NCBI GenBank assembly: GCA_019347715.1
Contig: JAHWKU010000002.1
Location: forward strand, 54,349 to 118,348
Direction of reading: 5' to 3'
DNA length: 64,000 bases
From: Actinomycetota bacterium
GTDB lineage: Bacteria > Actinomycetota > CADDZG01 > JAHWKV01
Positions 1-8,767 of the stretch are shown piece by piece. Both the position numbers and the translations under genes were made by a program. The notes below the pieces were generated by a model. The model saw nothing but the letters and a program-made list of their open reading frames with translations, did no database searches and was not told where the DNA came from. Numbering within the stretch: the stretch's first letter is position 1; each line of letters opens with the position of its first letter.

Positions 1-1709
1 CCCTATTAGGAATGGCTCTCTTCCTGAAGTTCTCGCGCTCGGGGATGGCCATCAGAGCGGTGGCAGAGAACATTGAGCGTGCCCCTCTTCTCGGCATTAG
101 GGTGAGCAATCTTTCAATGATCGTATGGGGCATCGCAGGTTTTCTTTCCGGATTGGGCATCATCCTTTCAGGGCTGGTTACGGGAAGTTTCTCGGTAGGA
201 GGAGATTCGCCTTATCTCCTTCTAACGCCACTCGCTGCGGCCGTTGCCGCTCGGATGAGAAGTATCTCGGGAGCTGCTGTTACTGCTGTTGGGATCAGCA
301 TCCTTCGAGAAGCCGTTGGGTTCAGTTTTGAGAACCAGCTCCCGTTGATGGATCTTGGGATGCTCCTTCTGATCGTTATTGCCCTGCTATTCCAGAGGTC
401 CAGGGCCCGTAGCGAAGCGCTGGAAGTTTCGAGTTGGAAGGCCACTGAGGAATACCGGGGGATTCCCAAGGAGATGATGGAGATTCCGGCCGTCCGCTTC
501 TGGAAGTACGCTCTTATCGGCGTTGGGCTGATCGTCGTTCTCGCTTTTCCTTGGGTGACCAACGCCGGGCAGCAGGCACTTGCAGGCTATATCGCGATCG
601 TTGCCATGGTCATGTTGTCTCTCGTGGTCCTGACGGGATGGGCCGGGCAAGTCAGTCTCGGCCAGTTTGGATTGGTTGCACTTGGGGCGGCCCTTGGAGG
701 GTTTCTCACTTCCAAAGCGGGAGTATCCTTCTGGCTCGCCATTTTCATCGTCCCGGTGATCACGGCAGGTTTCTCGTTTCTACTGGGCGTCCCTTCCTTG
801 CGGATCAGAGGACTCTTTCTTGCCGTCAGCACTTTTGCTTTTGCTTTTGCTATTCGTTCCAACCTGTTCAACGAGAATTATTTTTCATGGCTTCTCTCTC
901 CGCGTGTGGAGCGTCCATCGCTGCTTGTTCTCGATTTCGGCGAGGAGCGCAGCATGTACTACCTGGTACTTCTTTCGCTCGTTCTGGTTATCCTCATGGT
1001 TACCGCTCTGCGAAGGAGCAGAGTCGGGCGAGTGTTGATAGCCCTTCGCGAAAACGAACCCAACGCTCAATCGTTTGGAGTCAGCGCAGTGAAATCAAAG
1101 CTGGCTGCCTTTGCAATTTCCGGTTTCATCTGCGGGTTCGCCGGAATCCTGCTGGCGCACCATCAGCAGGCAGTTCAAGCGGTTGACTTCGAGCCGGTTC
1201 TGAGCCTTCAGGTTTTCCTGTACGCGGTGGTTGGGGGGGTGGGCTCGGTAGCCGGAGTCCTCATGGGGGCAGCTTTCTTCGCAGTCCGTTCGTTTATGAG
1301 CAGTGAGCCTCTCCTAGCTTTCTGGGTGGGTGACTTTGGGCTCCTTTTCATCCTCTTCATGTCACCGGGGGGCCTAGCCGCCATCGTCTTCGGATTGCGT
1401 GACTCGATACTCCGCATTGTGGCTCAACGTCGTCACTTGCTCGTGCCGAGCCTGTTTGCGGACTTCGACCCGGAAGCGGTAGAGAGAAAACTAATTCCCT
1501 TCTCGGAGCCCATCCCCAACACTGGTCTGGCGGCGGCGTCACGGGGCCGCCGATACCGCCAGGTTTCCGAGCTTTATGGGTCGGGGTCGCGAGGCCTGGA
1601 GAGGGACGCGGGTTCAACCGATGAGGCAGTTGCCCTCGGGGCTGCGACCGAAGGGTTGCAGGAACAGCCCAGCCAAGCAACGGCAACTCAACCGGGAGTA
1701 CGCCAATGA
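1..1709 (+). CDS. LivH-LivM fused branched-chain-type ABC permease (5' partial)
   Basis: The window opens inside this gene: the frame is already open from base 3, so the first ATG at 12 is not the true start. The first ~150 residues look like the C-terminal half of a LivH permease (motif RAVAENIERAPLLGI). After a hydrophilic linker at ~130-165, residues ~165-465 are a complete LivM-type permease with the family GWAGQVSLGQFG motif and several membrane segments. About 85 hydrophilic residues follow. LivH and LivM normally form the membrane channel of high-affinity importers for branched-chain amino acids, amides or similar small solutes; here they are one polypeptide. The gene overlaps the next by ATGA, so the ATP-binding partner is translationally coupled. 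The substrate-binding protein is not in the window and may lie upstream. The substrate cannot be told from sequence. Confidence 0.9.
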   Translation, partial: LLGMALFLKFSRSGMAIRAVAENIERAPLLGIRVSNLSMIVWGIAGFLSGLGIILSGLVTGSFSVGGDSPYLLLTPLAAAVAARMRSISGAAVTAVGISILREAVGFSFENQLPLMDLGMLLLIVIALLFQRSRARSEALEVSSWKATEEYRGIPKEMMEIPAVRFWKYALIGVGLIVVLAFPWVTNAGQQALAGYIAIVAMVMLSLVVLTGWAGQVSLGQFGLVALGAALGGFLTSKAGVSFWLAIFIVPVITAGFSFLLGVPSLRIRGLFLAVSTFAFAFAIRSNLFNENYFSWLLSPRVERPSLLVLDFGEERSMYYLVLLSLVLVILMVTALRRSRVGRVLIALRENEPNAQSFGVSAVKSKLAAFAISGFICGFAGILLAHHQQAVQAVDFEPVLSLQVFLYAVVGGVGSVAGVLMGAAFFAVRSFMSSEPLLAFWVGDFGLLFILFMSPGGLAAIVFGLRDSILRIVAQRRHLLVPSLFADFDPEAVERKLIPFSEPIPNTGLAAASRGRRYRQVSELYGSGSRGLERDAGSTDEAVALGAATEGLQEQPSQATATQPGVRQ

Positions 1710-4700
1710 GTATCGAAGATCTGGAATCAGACCCGAGCACCGGATCTAGGGTAAAGGGAGGCCTCGAACCGAAGTTCATGGTCGGAGGACGTGCCTCGCT
1801 GGGAAGCATCTTCAAGGAAGCAGCCAACTGGAGTCTTTTGAAAAAGACACCATACGGTCTCGTCCCCGCAGTGGTCCTTGCAGTGGCTGGCCTTTTCCAG
1901 GCCTTTGACTCGGTCGCCTTCGGGATCGTCGGACCGGATATTGTCCGCGACCTCGAACTCGATCTTCCGAAGGTATTGATCGCCCTCAACATTGTCGGTT
2001 TCTTCATGATCTTCGGGACTCTTTTGCTGGGGTGGCTTTTGGATCGGACGCACAGGGTCCGGCTTGTCAGCCTTGCCACGATTTTGTCGGGGGCTTTTTC
2101 GTTGATTACGACGCGTGCCCGAACCGAGCCGATGCTGGGAGTGGCTAGGGCGGGGGATGCCGTAAGCGAAACGGCTGCGGACATCCCCAGGTTTTCTTTG
2201 CTGACCGATTACTATCCTCCCGAAGTACGCGGCCGGCTGTTCGCTCTGATGGGCACTCTTAGAAAAGCGGCCACTCTGGCGGCCCCCTTGTTTATAGGCT
2301 ACGTGGTCGTCGCTACGACCTCCGATCCTAATCATCCGAACTGGCGTCTGCCCTTTTTCGTTACCGCACCCGGACTGATTCTGGTTGGGTTTTTGATGAT
2401 GTTCATTCTGAAAGAACCGATTCGCGGTTACATGGAGCGAAGAGCAATCGGGTTGTCTGAGGAGGACTCCAAGAAGGCTGAACAACCACCAAGTTTTGGG
2501 GAGGCTTGGAGAACGATTTGGTCCATCCGCACGTTGCGTCGTTTCTTTATTGCTGCCGCCATCTCCGGAGTTGGATCCCTGATCTATCTCCGGCTGTTCC
2601 AGTTCTTTCTCGCCGAGCGGTACGGGCTCGACACGTTCCAGCGTGGAATCTTGAGCGCTATAGCCGCTCTTTTTGTTGTCTTCGGCGGTTACCTGGGTGG
2701 TGGGGTCGTGGATGCCTTGACGAGAAGAAGGCCACAACGGGTCCTCATTTTTTATGGAATGCTCGGCATCGTTTCGAGCTTATTCCTTTTCGTGCAGGCA
2801 GCCGGTCCCCCGATAGTCATACTCGCAGGCGGGCTTGCGATGTTCGCCTTCTTTGGCGCCCTCCTTGGACCTGCCGGTGCAGTGATCATTGCTCAGATAC
2901 TTCCTGCGCATATTCGGTCGCAAGGTCTCGCAGTCTTCGTCCTCACCGACATCCCTGCGACGATCTTATTCTTCGTGGTTACGGGCCAACTCAATGATTG
3001 GGGCCTGCAGGGAGTCCTATTCGCGGGCGCGCCATTTGTCCTTCTGGGCTCGATCGTCGCCTTGACTGCGGCCGATGTGTTCGAAAGGGATATGAGAGCG
3101 GCTATTGCTTCCCAGGCGGCCTCTCAGGAATACCGCAGCGCTAGGGAGTCAGGACGGGCCAAGCTCTTGGTTTGCCGGGACATCGACGTCGAGTACGACG
3201 GAGTCCAGGTCCTGTTCGGCGTTGACTTCGACGTGGACGAGGGGGAGATCATCGCACTACTGGGAACCAATGGGGCGGGAAAGTCCACTCTCTTGAAGGC
3301 GATTGCCGGCTCTCAGGAAGCTTCTTCCGGAGCTATCGTTGCGGACGGGCGCGACATCACTCACATGCCTCCAGATGAGATCGCCCGCCGTGGCATTTCG
3401 CTCATGCCGGGCGGAAAGGGGATCTTCCCCGGTTTATCTGTTACGGAAAACCTCATCCTTGGCCAGTGGGCTTTCGATTCCGAAGAGGCCAGAGACAGAA
3501 TGCAGGAGATTTACCGCATCTTCCCAGTGTTGAAGGAGAGGGGCAAGGAGCAGGCCGGGCTCTTATCGGGCGGGGAGCAGCAAATGCTCAGTCTCGCTCA
3601 GGCTTTCTTGTCCAATCCGAGGTTGCTGATGATCGATGAATTATCCCTCGGGCTTTCGCCGGCGGTCACTCAGCAACTAATCGAAATCGTGAAGGCGTTC
3701 CACGAGAGAGGGACGACCGTAATCCTGGTGGAACAGTCGGTCAACGTGGCCCTCACGGTGGCCAAGAAAGCGATCTTCATGGAGAAGGGTGAGGTCAAAT
3801 TCGTTGGGAACACAGAAGATCTTCTCTCCCGGCCGGAGATTCTGCGAGCGGTTTACGTGAAGGGAACCGGAGGCCTAACGGACTCGCATTCGTCATCTCG
3901 AACGCTCAAGAGCCAGAGAGAAGTTCGCAAACACGAGTTGGACTCTGCACGTGCGGTGCTGGAAGTGAAAGACCTGACCAAGAGGTTCGGCGGGATAACT
4001 GCGGTTAGCAACGTGTCTTTCAGCTTGCGCGAGGGAGAGATTCTGGGCCTTATCGGTCCCAACGGGGCGGGAAAGACAACGGTGTTCGACCTGATTGCCG
4101 GCTATCAGTTCCCAGATTCGGGTCGCATCGTTTACGACGGAACGGATGTGACCGCCATGGGTCCGGATGAGAGGGCGAGGCTCGGGTTGATCAGGCGCTT
4201 CCAAGACGCCCGGCTGTTTCCGTCCTTGTCAGTCTTCGAGAATATCTTGATGGCACTCGATTTAAAGATCGACGTACGCAGTATGGCTCTTACCGCGGTT
4301 CAGGTTCCTCAAGTACGCGCTGCTGAAAGGAGGGTACGCCTTAGGGCCGAGAGACTGGTGGAAGTACTGGATCTTCAGGCTTATCGTGACAAATTCGTAC
4401 GCGAACTCTCGACCGGCCTCAGAAGGATCACCGATCTAGCTTGTGTACTCGCTTCAGAGCCGAAGGTTCTGTTGTTGGACGAGCCGTCGACTGGTATCGC
4501 CCAAGCTGAGGCGGAGATGCTGGCCCCCCTGCTCCGTAGGATCAGGTTCGAAACAGGGTGCAGTATTCTCATGATCGAGCACGACATGCCACTTATCACA
4601 TCGGTTTCGGACGAATTGCTGGCGATGGACCAGGGACAGACGGTGGTCCGCGCGGATCCTGCCGAAGTTCTCAACAACGAGCAGGTGATCCAGTCCTACC

Positions 4701-4747
4701 TCGGTACATCTGAAGACGTCATTCAAAGAAGCGGGATCAGAAAATGA
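1706..4747 (+). CDS. MFS transporter-LivF-LivG triple fusion protein
   Basis: One uninterrupted 1013-residue frame carries three normally separate proteins. Residues ~45-465 form a major-facilitator-like membrane domain with many hydrophobic segments. Residues ~485-720 are a LivF-type ABC ATPase: Walker A GTNGAGKST near 519, signature LSGGEQQ, Walker B LLMIDELS. Residues ~750-1000 are a LivG-type ATPase: Walker A GPNGAGKTT near 782, variant signature LSTGLRR, Walker B LLLDEPSTG. Together with the upstream LivH-LivM fusion it supplies both ATPases of a branched-chain-amino-acid-type importer, plus an extra secondary-transporter domain of unknown purpose. The start at 1706 overlaps the previous stop by 4 nt. 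Both ATPases keep their nucleotide-binding motifs, so nothing suggests decay. The role of the MFS part is inference only: second permease, efflux partner or membrane anchor. Confidence 0.9.
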   Translation: MSIEDLESDPSTGSRVKGGLEPKFMVGGRASLGSIFKEAANWSLLKKTPYGLVPAVVLAVAGLFQAFDSVAFGIVGPDIVRDLELDLPKVLIALNIVGFFMIFGTLLLGWLLDRTHRVRLVSLATILSGAFSLITTRARTEPMLGVARAGDAVSETAADIPRFSLLTDYYPPEVRGRLFALMGTLRKAATLAAPLFIGYVVVATTSDPNHPNWRLPFFVTAPGLILVGFLMMFILKEPIRGYMERRAIGLSEEDSKKAEQPPSFGEAWRTIWSIRTLRRFFIAAAISGVGSLIYLRLFQFFLAERYGLDTFQRGILSAIAALFVVFGGYLGGGVVDALTRRRPQRVLIFYGMLGIVSSLFLFVQAAGPPIVILAGGLAMFAFFGALLGPAGAVIIAQILPAHIRSQGLAVFVLTDIPATILFFVVTGQLNDWGLQGVLFAGAPFVLLGSIVALTAADVFERDMRAAIASQAASQEYRSARESGRAKLLVCRDIDVEYDGVQVLFGVDFDVDEGEIIALLGTNGAGKSTLLKAIAGSQEASSGAIVADGRDITHMPPDEIARRGISLMPGGKGIFPGLSVTENLILGQWAFDSEEARDRMQEIYRIFPVLKERGKEQAGLLSGGEQQMLSLAQAFLSNPRLLMIDELSLGLSPAVTQQLIEIVKAFHERGTTVILVEQSVNVALTVAKKAIFMEKGEVKFVGNTEDLLSRPEILRAVYVKGTGGLTDSHSSSRTLKSQREVRKHELDSARAVLEVKDLTKRFGGITAVSNVSFSLREGEILGLIGPNGAGKTTVFDLIAGYQFPDSGRIVYDGTDVTAMGPDERARLGLIRRFQDARLFPSLSVFENILMALDLKIDVRSMALTAVQVPQVRAAERRVRLRAERLVEVLDLQAYRDKFVRELSTGLRRITDLACVLASEPKVLLLDEPSTGIAQAEAEMLAPLLRRIRFETGCSILMIEHDMPLITSVSDELLAMDQGQTVVRADPAEVLNNEQVIQSYLGTSEDVIQRSGIRK

Positions 4748-5277
4748 GTTTTTACAAAAATCCTCAAGGCCGATCGACCCTGGTCGTTCTGATTCTCGGT
4801 CTTGCCCTACTGGTTGCTTGCGGTCAGAGTCAGAAAGTCGGCTCCGAGAATCTGCTCGATTTCGAAGAGCAGGAGGGAGCAAAGAGGCTTGGTGAACGCG
4901 AGAAGGCATCTCCCGAACCTCCTCCCGAACAGGAAAAAGTGACGCTCGGAGGCGGGCCTTCGCCTTCACCTGAGGCTCCTAAATCCGAGGAAGTCAAATA
5001 CTTCGACGTGGCGCTCGTACCGGATAGCCCCTATTACGAGCCCGGCAATGAACTCACCATGACGGTGAACCTCACTCTTCGTGTCACCAACCGCGATGCG
5101 ACTGCGGAGCGACCCAAGCGGTCCTTCACCGCTCGCGACGGGTCGTTTTCTTCAGGGCCGCTGGTCCCCGGCCAGGTTTGGACATTCAAGTTCCCTACGA
5201 CGGGGGCATGGGAGCTTCAGGATGATTTCGCTCCATTCATCTTTGGGACGATCCAGGTCATTCCTCCTCGGGAATAA
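4744..5277 (+). CDS. lipoprotein with cupredoxin-like C-terminal domain lacking copper ligands
   Basis: This 177-residue protein starts at an ATG overlapping the transporter stop by 4 nt. A lipoprotein signal is clear: basic start, hydrophobic stretch and the lipobox LVAC ending near residue 27. A charged, proline-rich linker (~40-80) leads to a beta-rich domain (~85-177). Its closing pattern, PGQVWTFKF then TTGAW then G-T-I-Q-V, resembles the last strands of cupredoxins. The copper-binding Cys and His of that fold are absent: the usual His position carries Asp-Asp and no Cys follows. A structural or ligand-binding role on the outer face of the membrane is therefore more likely than electron transfer. 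Its coupling to the Liv-type genes suggests it serves that transporter. No family name can be given with confidence. Confidence 0.75.
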   Translation: MSFYKNPQGRSTLVVLILGLALLVACGQSQKVGSENLLDFEEQEGAKRLGEREKASPEPPPEQEKVTLGGGPSPSPEAPKSEEVKYFDVALVPDSPYYEPGNELTMTVNLTLRVTNRDATAERPKRSFTARDGSFSSGPLVPGQVWTFKFPTTGAWELQDDFAPFIFGTIQVIPPRE

Positions 5278-5278
5278 C

Positions 5279-5824
5279 ATGCCTAAAGGTCTAGCGCGAG
5301 TTTTGGCGGTTCTAGTGTTCCTCCTTGCACCCGCTTTGCTCCTTGCTTGTTCGCGGGAGGCGAGCGTCGCCAGGTCAGTGTCGTCGACAGGCGCCGCAAG
5401 AGTATCTATCCCATCCCAGGTACTGGGTCTACAAGTCAGTCAGGAAGATGTGAGAGGCAAGATCGAGGAAGTGCAGCGTTCTTACTTGAGCGCTGCGGGA
5501 TTGTTCAGTCTGCGAGAAGGCGACCTCCTGAGGGCCACGCTCCAGGTGGGGCGATTCAATCGCTCTGCCCGGCCGAGCGAACCGAGTTTCCAGCGCTCCA
5601 TCATCGGGTTGATGGGGGCAAGCGTTCCGGAAGAGATCACCATCCATCAGGTCGGCGGGGATCGTACGCTCATCGAGACCACGGTCTATGCCACTTCCGG
5701 CACGGACCAGAATGTTTTCGTATGGTTTGGCGAGAGGACCATGTACGTGCTGAGCGTTCACCAGGACTATCTATTCCCGCGGACCCTCTTGAGGAGGCTC
5801 GTCCAACTGGACGTTCAGTTATGA
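5279..5824 (+). CDS. hypothetical lipoprotein
   Basis: A 181-residue protein. The start at 5279 lies 1 nt after the previous stop and gives a proper lipoprotein signal (basic MPKGLAR, long hydrophobic core, lipobox LLAC at about residues 21-24). Longer in-frame extensions upstream would overlap the preceding gene and bury the signal, so they are rejected. The mature part has a helical region near 55-80 followed by alternating hydrophobic strands, with no motif I recognise. It is the second of four consecutive lipoprotein genes behind the fused ABC transporter and overlaps the third by ATGA. Function unknown; an extracytoplasmic accessory role for the transporter is inferred from position only. 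Confidence 0.75.
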   Translation: MPKGLARVLAVLVFLLAPALLLACSREASVARSVSSTGAARVSIPSQVLGLQVSQEDVRGKIEEVQRSYLSAAGLFSLREGDLLRATLQVGRFNRSARPSEPSFQRSIIGLMGASVPEEITIHQVGGDRTLIETTVYATSGTDQNVFVWFGERTMYVLSVHQDYLFPRTLLRRLVQLDVQL

Positions 5825-6840
5825 AGTCTTGCAAGATGACTGTTCTTCTCCTGTTGCTTCTTACGACGATTGCGTCCGGATGCTCGAGGGATGTCACCGC
5901 AGAGCAGGAGCTTCGGAGGTTACTCGATCAAACCGAGAAGTCATCGAGAGAGTTCGTCTACAGGGAGACAGTCGAGGATCGGACGATTAACGTCGTCGGC
6001 CGCGTACAAGATGACCTCAGATATTCCGAGGTACTAAATCTCGATGGTACTGATGTTGTAGAGACAGTCGTAGCCGATGATGCTCTTGCGTTGAGGGTAC
6101 TTAGCCCAGAGAAGGCATCTGATGTTTCTTCGATAGCCGCCTTTACTTCTAATCAGATCATCGGCCAGGCTCTCGTTTCAGGGCAATGGGTTTTGGACCA
6201 TTCAGCCGCCCCTCCGCTTTCGGCACCGAACCCGCGTGAAGGCCAGGCTCCCGTAGGAGGGAATGCCTTGCTGGACGCGGCGTATCTATTCCAATACTTG
6301 GAGAGAGCGATCGCCGAAGGGCGCGACGTCTGGGAGTTCAACGAAGATGACATCAGTTACAAGCCAAGTGAGGATCCATTCGAAAAGCCGAGTCGAGAGG
6401 CCGGTATCAAGAGGTATGACGTCCGACCTCCCGTTTTGCCCCGAAGAAGCGCTAGGGGCACCGCGAGCGCTCTTCCCACCACTGCGCATTTCAGAAAGCT
6501 TTCCTTCTATGTGAGGGGGAACAACCTGATCAAGGTAGAGGAGATGATCGACTTCGAGAGTCATCCCGAGTTTCTCAGGGCGAAGCGGGGAGAAGGCAGT
6601 GACTTCCTCAGGCAACAACTGGAAGGAGTAAGGCAGGGTCGGACTCGTGACCCCCTCCGCTTGCGGAGAATGACGACTGTTCTAACCAAAATCGGGACCC
6701 CCATAGTTATTGACCTGCCCCAGGAAAACGTTCTCATTGCCAGTCTTGGAGGCTTCTTTGGATCCGAGGCTCAAGCCAATGCCGACGGTGAGCCGATCGC
6801 GGAGAATGAAGCGGATACATCTGCGGAACCTGAAGGCTAG
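5821..6840 (+). CDS. hypothetical lipoprotein, possibly LppX/LolA-like
   Basis: A 339-residue protein starting at the ATG that overlaps the previous stop (ATGA). The N-terminus is a short lipoprotein signal with lipobox ASGC near residue 20. The mature region begins with a helical stretch (EQELRRLLDQTEKSSREF) and continues with alternating beta strands. That order is seen in LolA/LppX-fold lipid-binding lipoproteins, but the similarity is loose. The acidic C-terminal tail (~315-339) looks disordered. An upstream in-frame extension to 5347 lies wholly inside the preceding gene and is rejected. Third of four lipoproteins in the block; role unknown. Confidence 0.72.
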   Translation: MKSCKMTVLLLLLLTTIASGCSRDVTAEQELRRLLDQTEKSSREFVYRETVEDRTINVVGRVQDDLRYSEVLNLDGTDVVETVVADDALALRVLSPEKASDVSSIAAFTSNQIIGQALVSGQWVLDHSAAPPLSAPNPREGQAPVGGNALLDAAYLFQYLERAIAEGRDVWEFNEDDISYKPSEDPFEKPSREAGIKRYDVRPPVLPRRSARGTASALPTTAHFRKLSFYVRGNNLIKVEEMIDFESHPEFLRAKRGEGSDFLRQQLEGVRQGRTRDPLRLRRMTTVLTKIGTPIVIDLPQENVLIASLGGFFGSEAQANADGEPIAENEADTSAEPEG

Positions 6841-6847
6841 TCTCCAG

Positions 6848-7339
6848 ATGACGAGGGGGATCACAGTTGGATCTGCCGTGGTTCTTCTAGTTCTAGTGGC
6901 GTGCCAGACTTCCCCTCCATCGGCGACCGATCTGGAGGCAAGACTCCCTGATGACGCTGGCGTTGTGACGCTTGTAAGTCTCGAACAGATAGAAGTAGAC
7001 GGGGAGAAGTCCTACCCGGTGAGCGAGGATCTAGAGAGTTTCACGACCGGCGACCATACCGTCAGGCCCATTCTTAGCTGGAAGGATCGTTATGTTCATC
7101 TTGGAGTCGAAGACGGGGTCGTCCAATGGGTAGCCGGAATCGGGATAGTCGCAAGTGATCCCCCGAGGGTGCTGTATGCAGGCGTATTCGAGAGGCTGGA
7201 GGAGGAACGAAGAGCAGTGTTTCGCGATGGGACCGTTCTCGCACTCGCCGAAGGCGTGTCACCGCCTTCAAAGGGCAGCGAGGCCCTGGCTACTATCGAT
7301 CCATCTAACGATCTGGTGATAAGCCTCAAAGTCCAGTAA
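6848..7339 (+). CDS. hypothetical lipoprotein
   Basis: A 163-residue protein. I chose the ATG at 6848 because it gives a compact signal (MTRG, hydrophobic core, lipobox LVAC) and has a GAAGG ribosome site at 6832-6836, 11 nt upstream. An earlier ATG at 6806 would add 14 residues and overlap the previous gene. The mature part is rich in predicted strands and contains no recognised motif. It is the last of the four lipoprotein genes and ends 19 nt before the convergent DUF2089 gene, with no obvious terminator hairpin in between. Function unknown. Confidence 0.7.
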   Translation: MTRGITVGSAVVLLVLVACQTSPPSATDLEARLPDDAGVVTLVSLEQIEVDGEKSYPVSEDLESFTTGDHTVRPILSWKDRYVHLGVEDGVVQWVAGIGIVASDPPRVLYAGVFERLEEERRAVFRDGTVLALAEGVSPPSKGSEALATIDPSNDLVISLKVQ

Positions 7340-7358
7340 TTCCTGCCGGGGACTCGGG

Positions 7359-7754
7359 TCAAGAGAGACGCTTGAGTGCTTCTTCGACCCCGATGTCTCC
7401 CTTGGCAAGGGAATCGAGAACGTCGAGAGATGACGCCGCGGGCTCTTTTTCTGAATTCCCTTCGCCCTCCTCGGGAGCCGCTTCGAATCCAAGCCTCGTC
7501 AAGATGGTGTCGAACCGCGCCCTGGCTGTGGGGTAGCTGACTCCGAGATGTCTCTCGAGCTCCTTCATATTGCCTCTCGAAGATAGAAAGACTCTCAGCG
7601 TCTCTCGGTCATCTGCCTCGAGCGAGCAGTAATCACAGGTAGGGAAGTGCCCCCCCAATTCGGTTCCACACTCGTCGCAGGATAGTCGGGTGAGCGCAAG
7701 AATCTCCCCGCAGACTGGACAGTTCCTTGGAGCCTGTTTGGCTCGAGGGTTCAC
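7359..7754 (-). CDS. DUF2089 family zinc-ribbon/HTH regulator
   Basis: A 131-residue protein with four N-terminal CxxC pairs' worth of zinc-ribbon cysteines (CPVC, CDEC and CDYC within residues 12-42). A helix-turn-helix-like region follows (~45-90, including GNMKELERHLGVSYPTARARF), as in DUF2089 proteins. The C-terminal tail ends with a short helical segment (DVLDSLAKGDIGVEEALKRL) that resembles the N-terminus of the neighbouring DUF4097-like protein. The GTG start at 7754 overlaps that gene's stop (GTGA), so the two are coupled. DUF2089 proteins are usually treated as transcription regulators; control of this small operon is plausible but inferred. Confidence 0.85.
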   Translation of the reverse strand: MNPRAKQAPRNCPVCGEILALTRLSCDECGTELGGHFPTCDYCSLEADDRETLRVFLSSRGNMKELERHLGVSYPTARARFDTILTRLGFEAAPEEGEGNSEKEPAASSLDVLDSLAKGDIGVEEALKRLS

Positions 7755-8584
7755 TTCTCCTCCACGACGGTCACTAAGCCGGTAGTTGCCTCTACGTCTA
7801 GCTTAGCCTTCCCGCCGCCGACGGTGACTTCTTTCATCCCGCCTCCCAGTCCGGCCCATTGCTCTCCGGATGGAAGCAGGATCTTGCCGAGGGTTGCCCT
7901 CGCCGTGATGCGGACGCTGGATCCACGACGAAGGGAAACGTGCACTTTGCCCGCAGTGCACCGGATCTCTGATTCGCCTTCATCGAAGATGCCGCTCACT
8001 TTTACGGAACCGGCATCGGCCGAGAGTCGAATTGGGCCCCGGACTCCATCGAAGTGGCCACTGCCTGCGGCCAGAGTTGCAGTGATCGGTCCAACGATGT
8101 CTCGGACTCGGACCGAACCTGCGGTCATATCCACTTCGAGGGGCAGGTTGGGATTCATCCTGATCTTCAGCACCGGGGGAGCGAGCTCGCGATCCCACCT
8201 GAAGCTTCGGCCCCCGACGTCGACGTTGATCCTTGCCTTGCGGCGGGACCCGGACGAGGCCGGTCCGAACAAAACGAATCCCGGGCTTTCAGGGTCATAT
8301 TCCTCTTCGAAGACGAGGGTGCCGTCGTCATTGCGGGCCTTGTGAGGGCCACGGGCGATTGCACCGGCAACAGAGGAATCTCCTTCGATCTTGAGGGCCC
8401 TGAAGGTCCCGACCACCCTGACTGCTGTGACCCCCGTATGAGTTGTGGTCAGCTCACTTGTTTCCTCGTCCGCGGGCTCTCGGGAAAGAGCATCGAGAAG
8501 CTCAGCTGCCTCGGATGGGGAGATTGCCCCATCCTTCACTAGCTCGAGGATCCTGCGGCGCTCCTGGTGGCCGGCCGTGGTCAC
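7751..8584 (-). CDS. DUF4097-like beta-repeat protein with N-terminal SHOCT-like helix
   Basis: A 277-residue protein. Residues ~8-35 (RRRILELVKDGAISPSEAAELLDAL) form the short helical pair found at the N-terminus of YvlB-like proteins. Residues ~100-275 are a regular succession of short beta strands with repeated GSV/AGSG turns, as in DUF4097 adhesin-like beta-solenoid domains. There is no signal peptide or membrane segment. The GTG start at 8584 overlaps the stop of the 49-residue gene upstream (GTGA), and the stop overlaps the DUF2089 start. The DUF4097-plus-DUF2089 pairing is seen in other Gram-positive bacteria, often linked to envelope stress; that function is not shown here. Confidence 0.82.
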   Translation of the reverse strand: MTTAGHQERRRILELVKDGAISPSEAAELLDALSREPADEETSELTTTHTGVTAVRVVGTFRALKIEGDSSVAGAIARGPHKARNDDGTLVFEEEYDPESPGFVLFGPASSGSRRKARINVDVGGRSFRWDRELAPPVLKIRMNPNLPLEVDMTAGSVRVRDIVGPITATLAAGSGHFDGVRGPIRLSADAGSVKVSGIFDEGESEIRCTAGKVHVSLRRGSSVRITARATLGKILLPSGEQWAGLGGGMKEVTVGGGKAKLDVEATTGLVTVVEEK

Positions 8585-8730
8585 GAGACCCCCTTCTCGC
8601 CTTCTTTGTGCTCGGGCCGGTAGACGGGATAAACGACCCCGCCGTACCTGATGAAGGTGGTCTGCCCCGGGACGACGTGCCTCAGTGCCTCCCGCTTCTT
8701 ACTGTCGAACTTGCTCTTGGATTTACCCAT
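8581..8730 (-). CDS. 49-residue hypothetical basic protein
   Basis: A small gene with strong support. The ATG at 8730 has a perfect AAGGAGG ribosome site at 8736-8742, 5 nt upstream, and the stop overlaps the GTG start of the DUF4097-like gene (GTGA). The product is highly basic at its start (MGKSKSKFDSKKREALRH) and contains GQTTFIRYGGVVYPVYRPEH. I do not recognise a family. It is the first gene of a three-gene unit with DUF4097 and DUF2089 and may act with them. Confidence 0.65.
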   Translation of the reverse strand: MGKSKSKFDSKKREALRHVVPGQTTFIRYGGVVYPVYRPEHKEGEKGVS

Positions 8731-8767
8731 CCGATCCTCCTTGCTCTCGAGGGCAGTTTAAGGAGGA

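Noticed and set aside
1357..2184. Long minus-strand open frame (275 codons) across the end of the LivHM and start of the MFS gene
   Set aside because: It is antisense to two clearly real proteins, has no ribosome site or family resemblance, and its composition is that of an antisense shadow.
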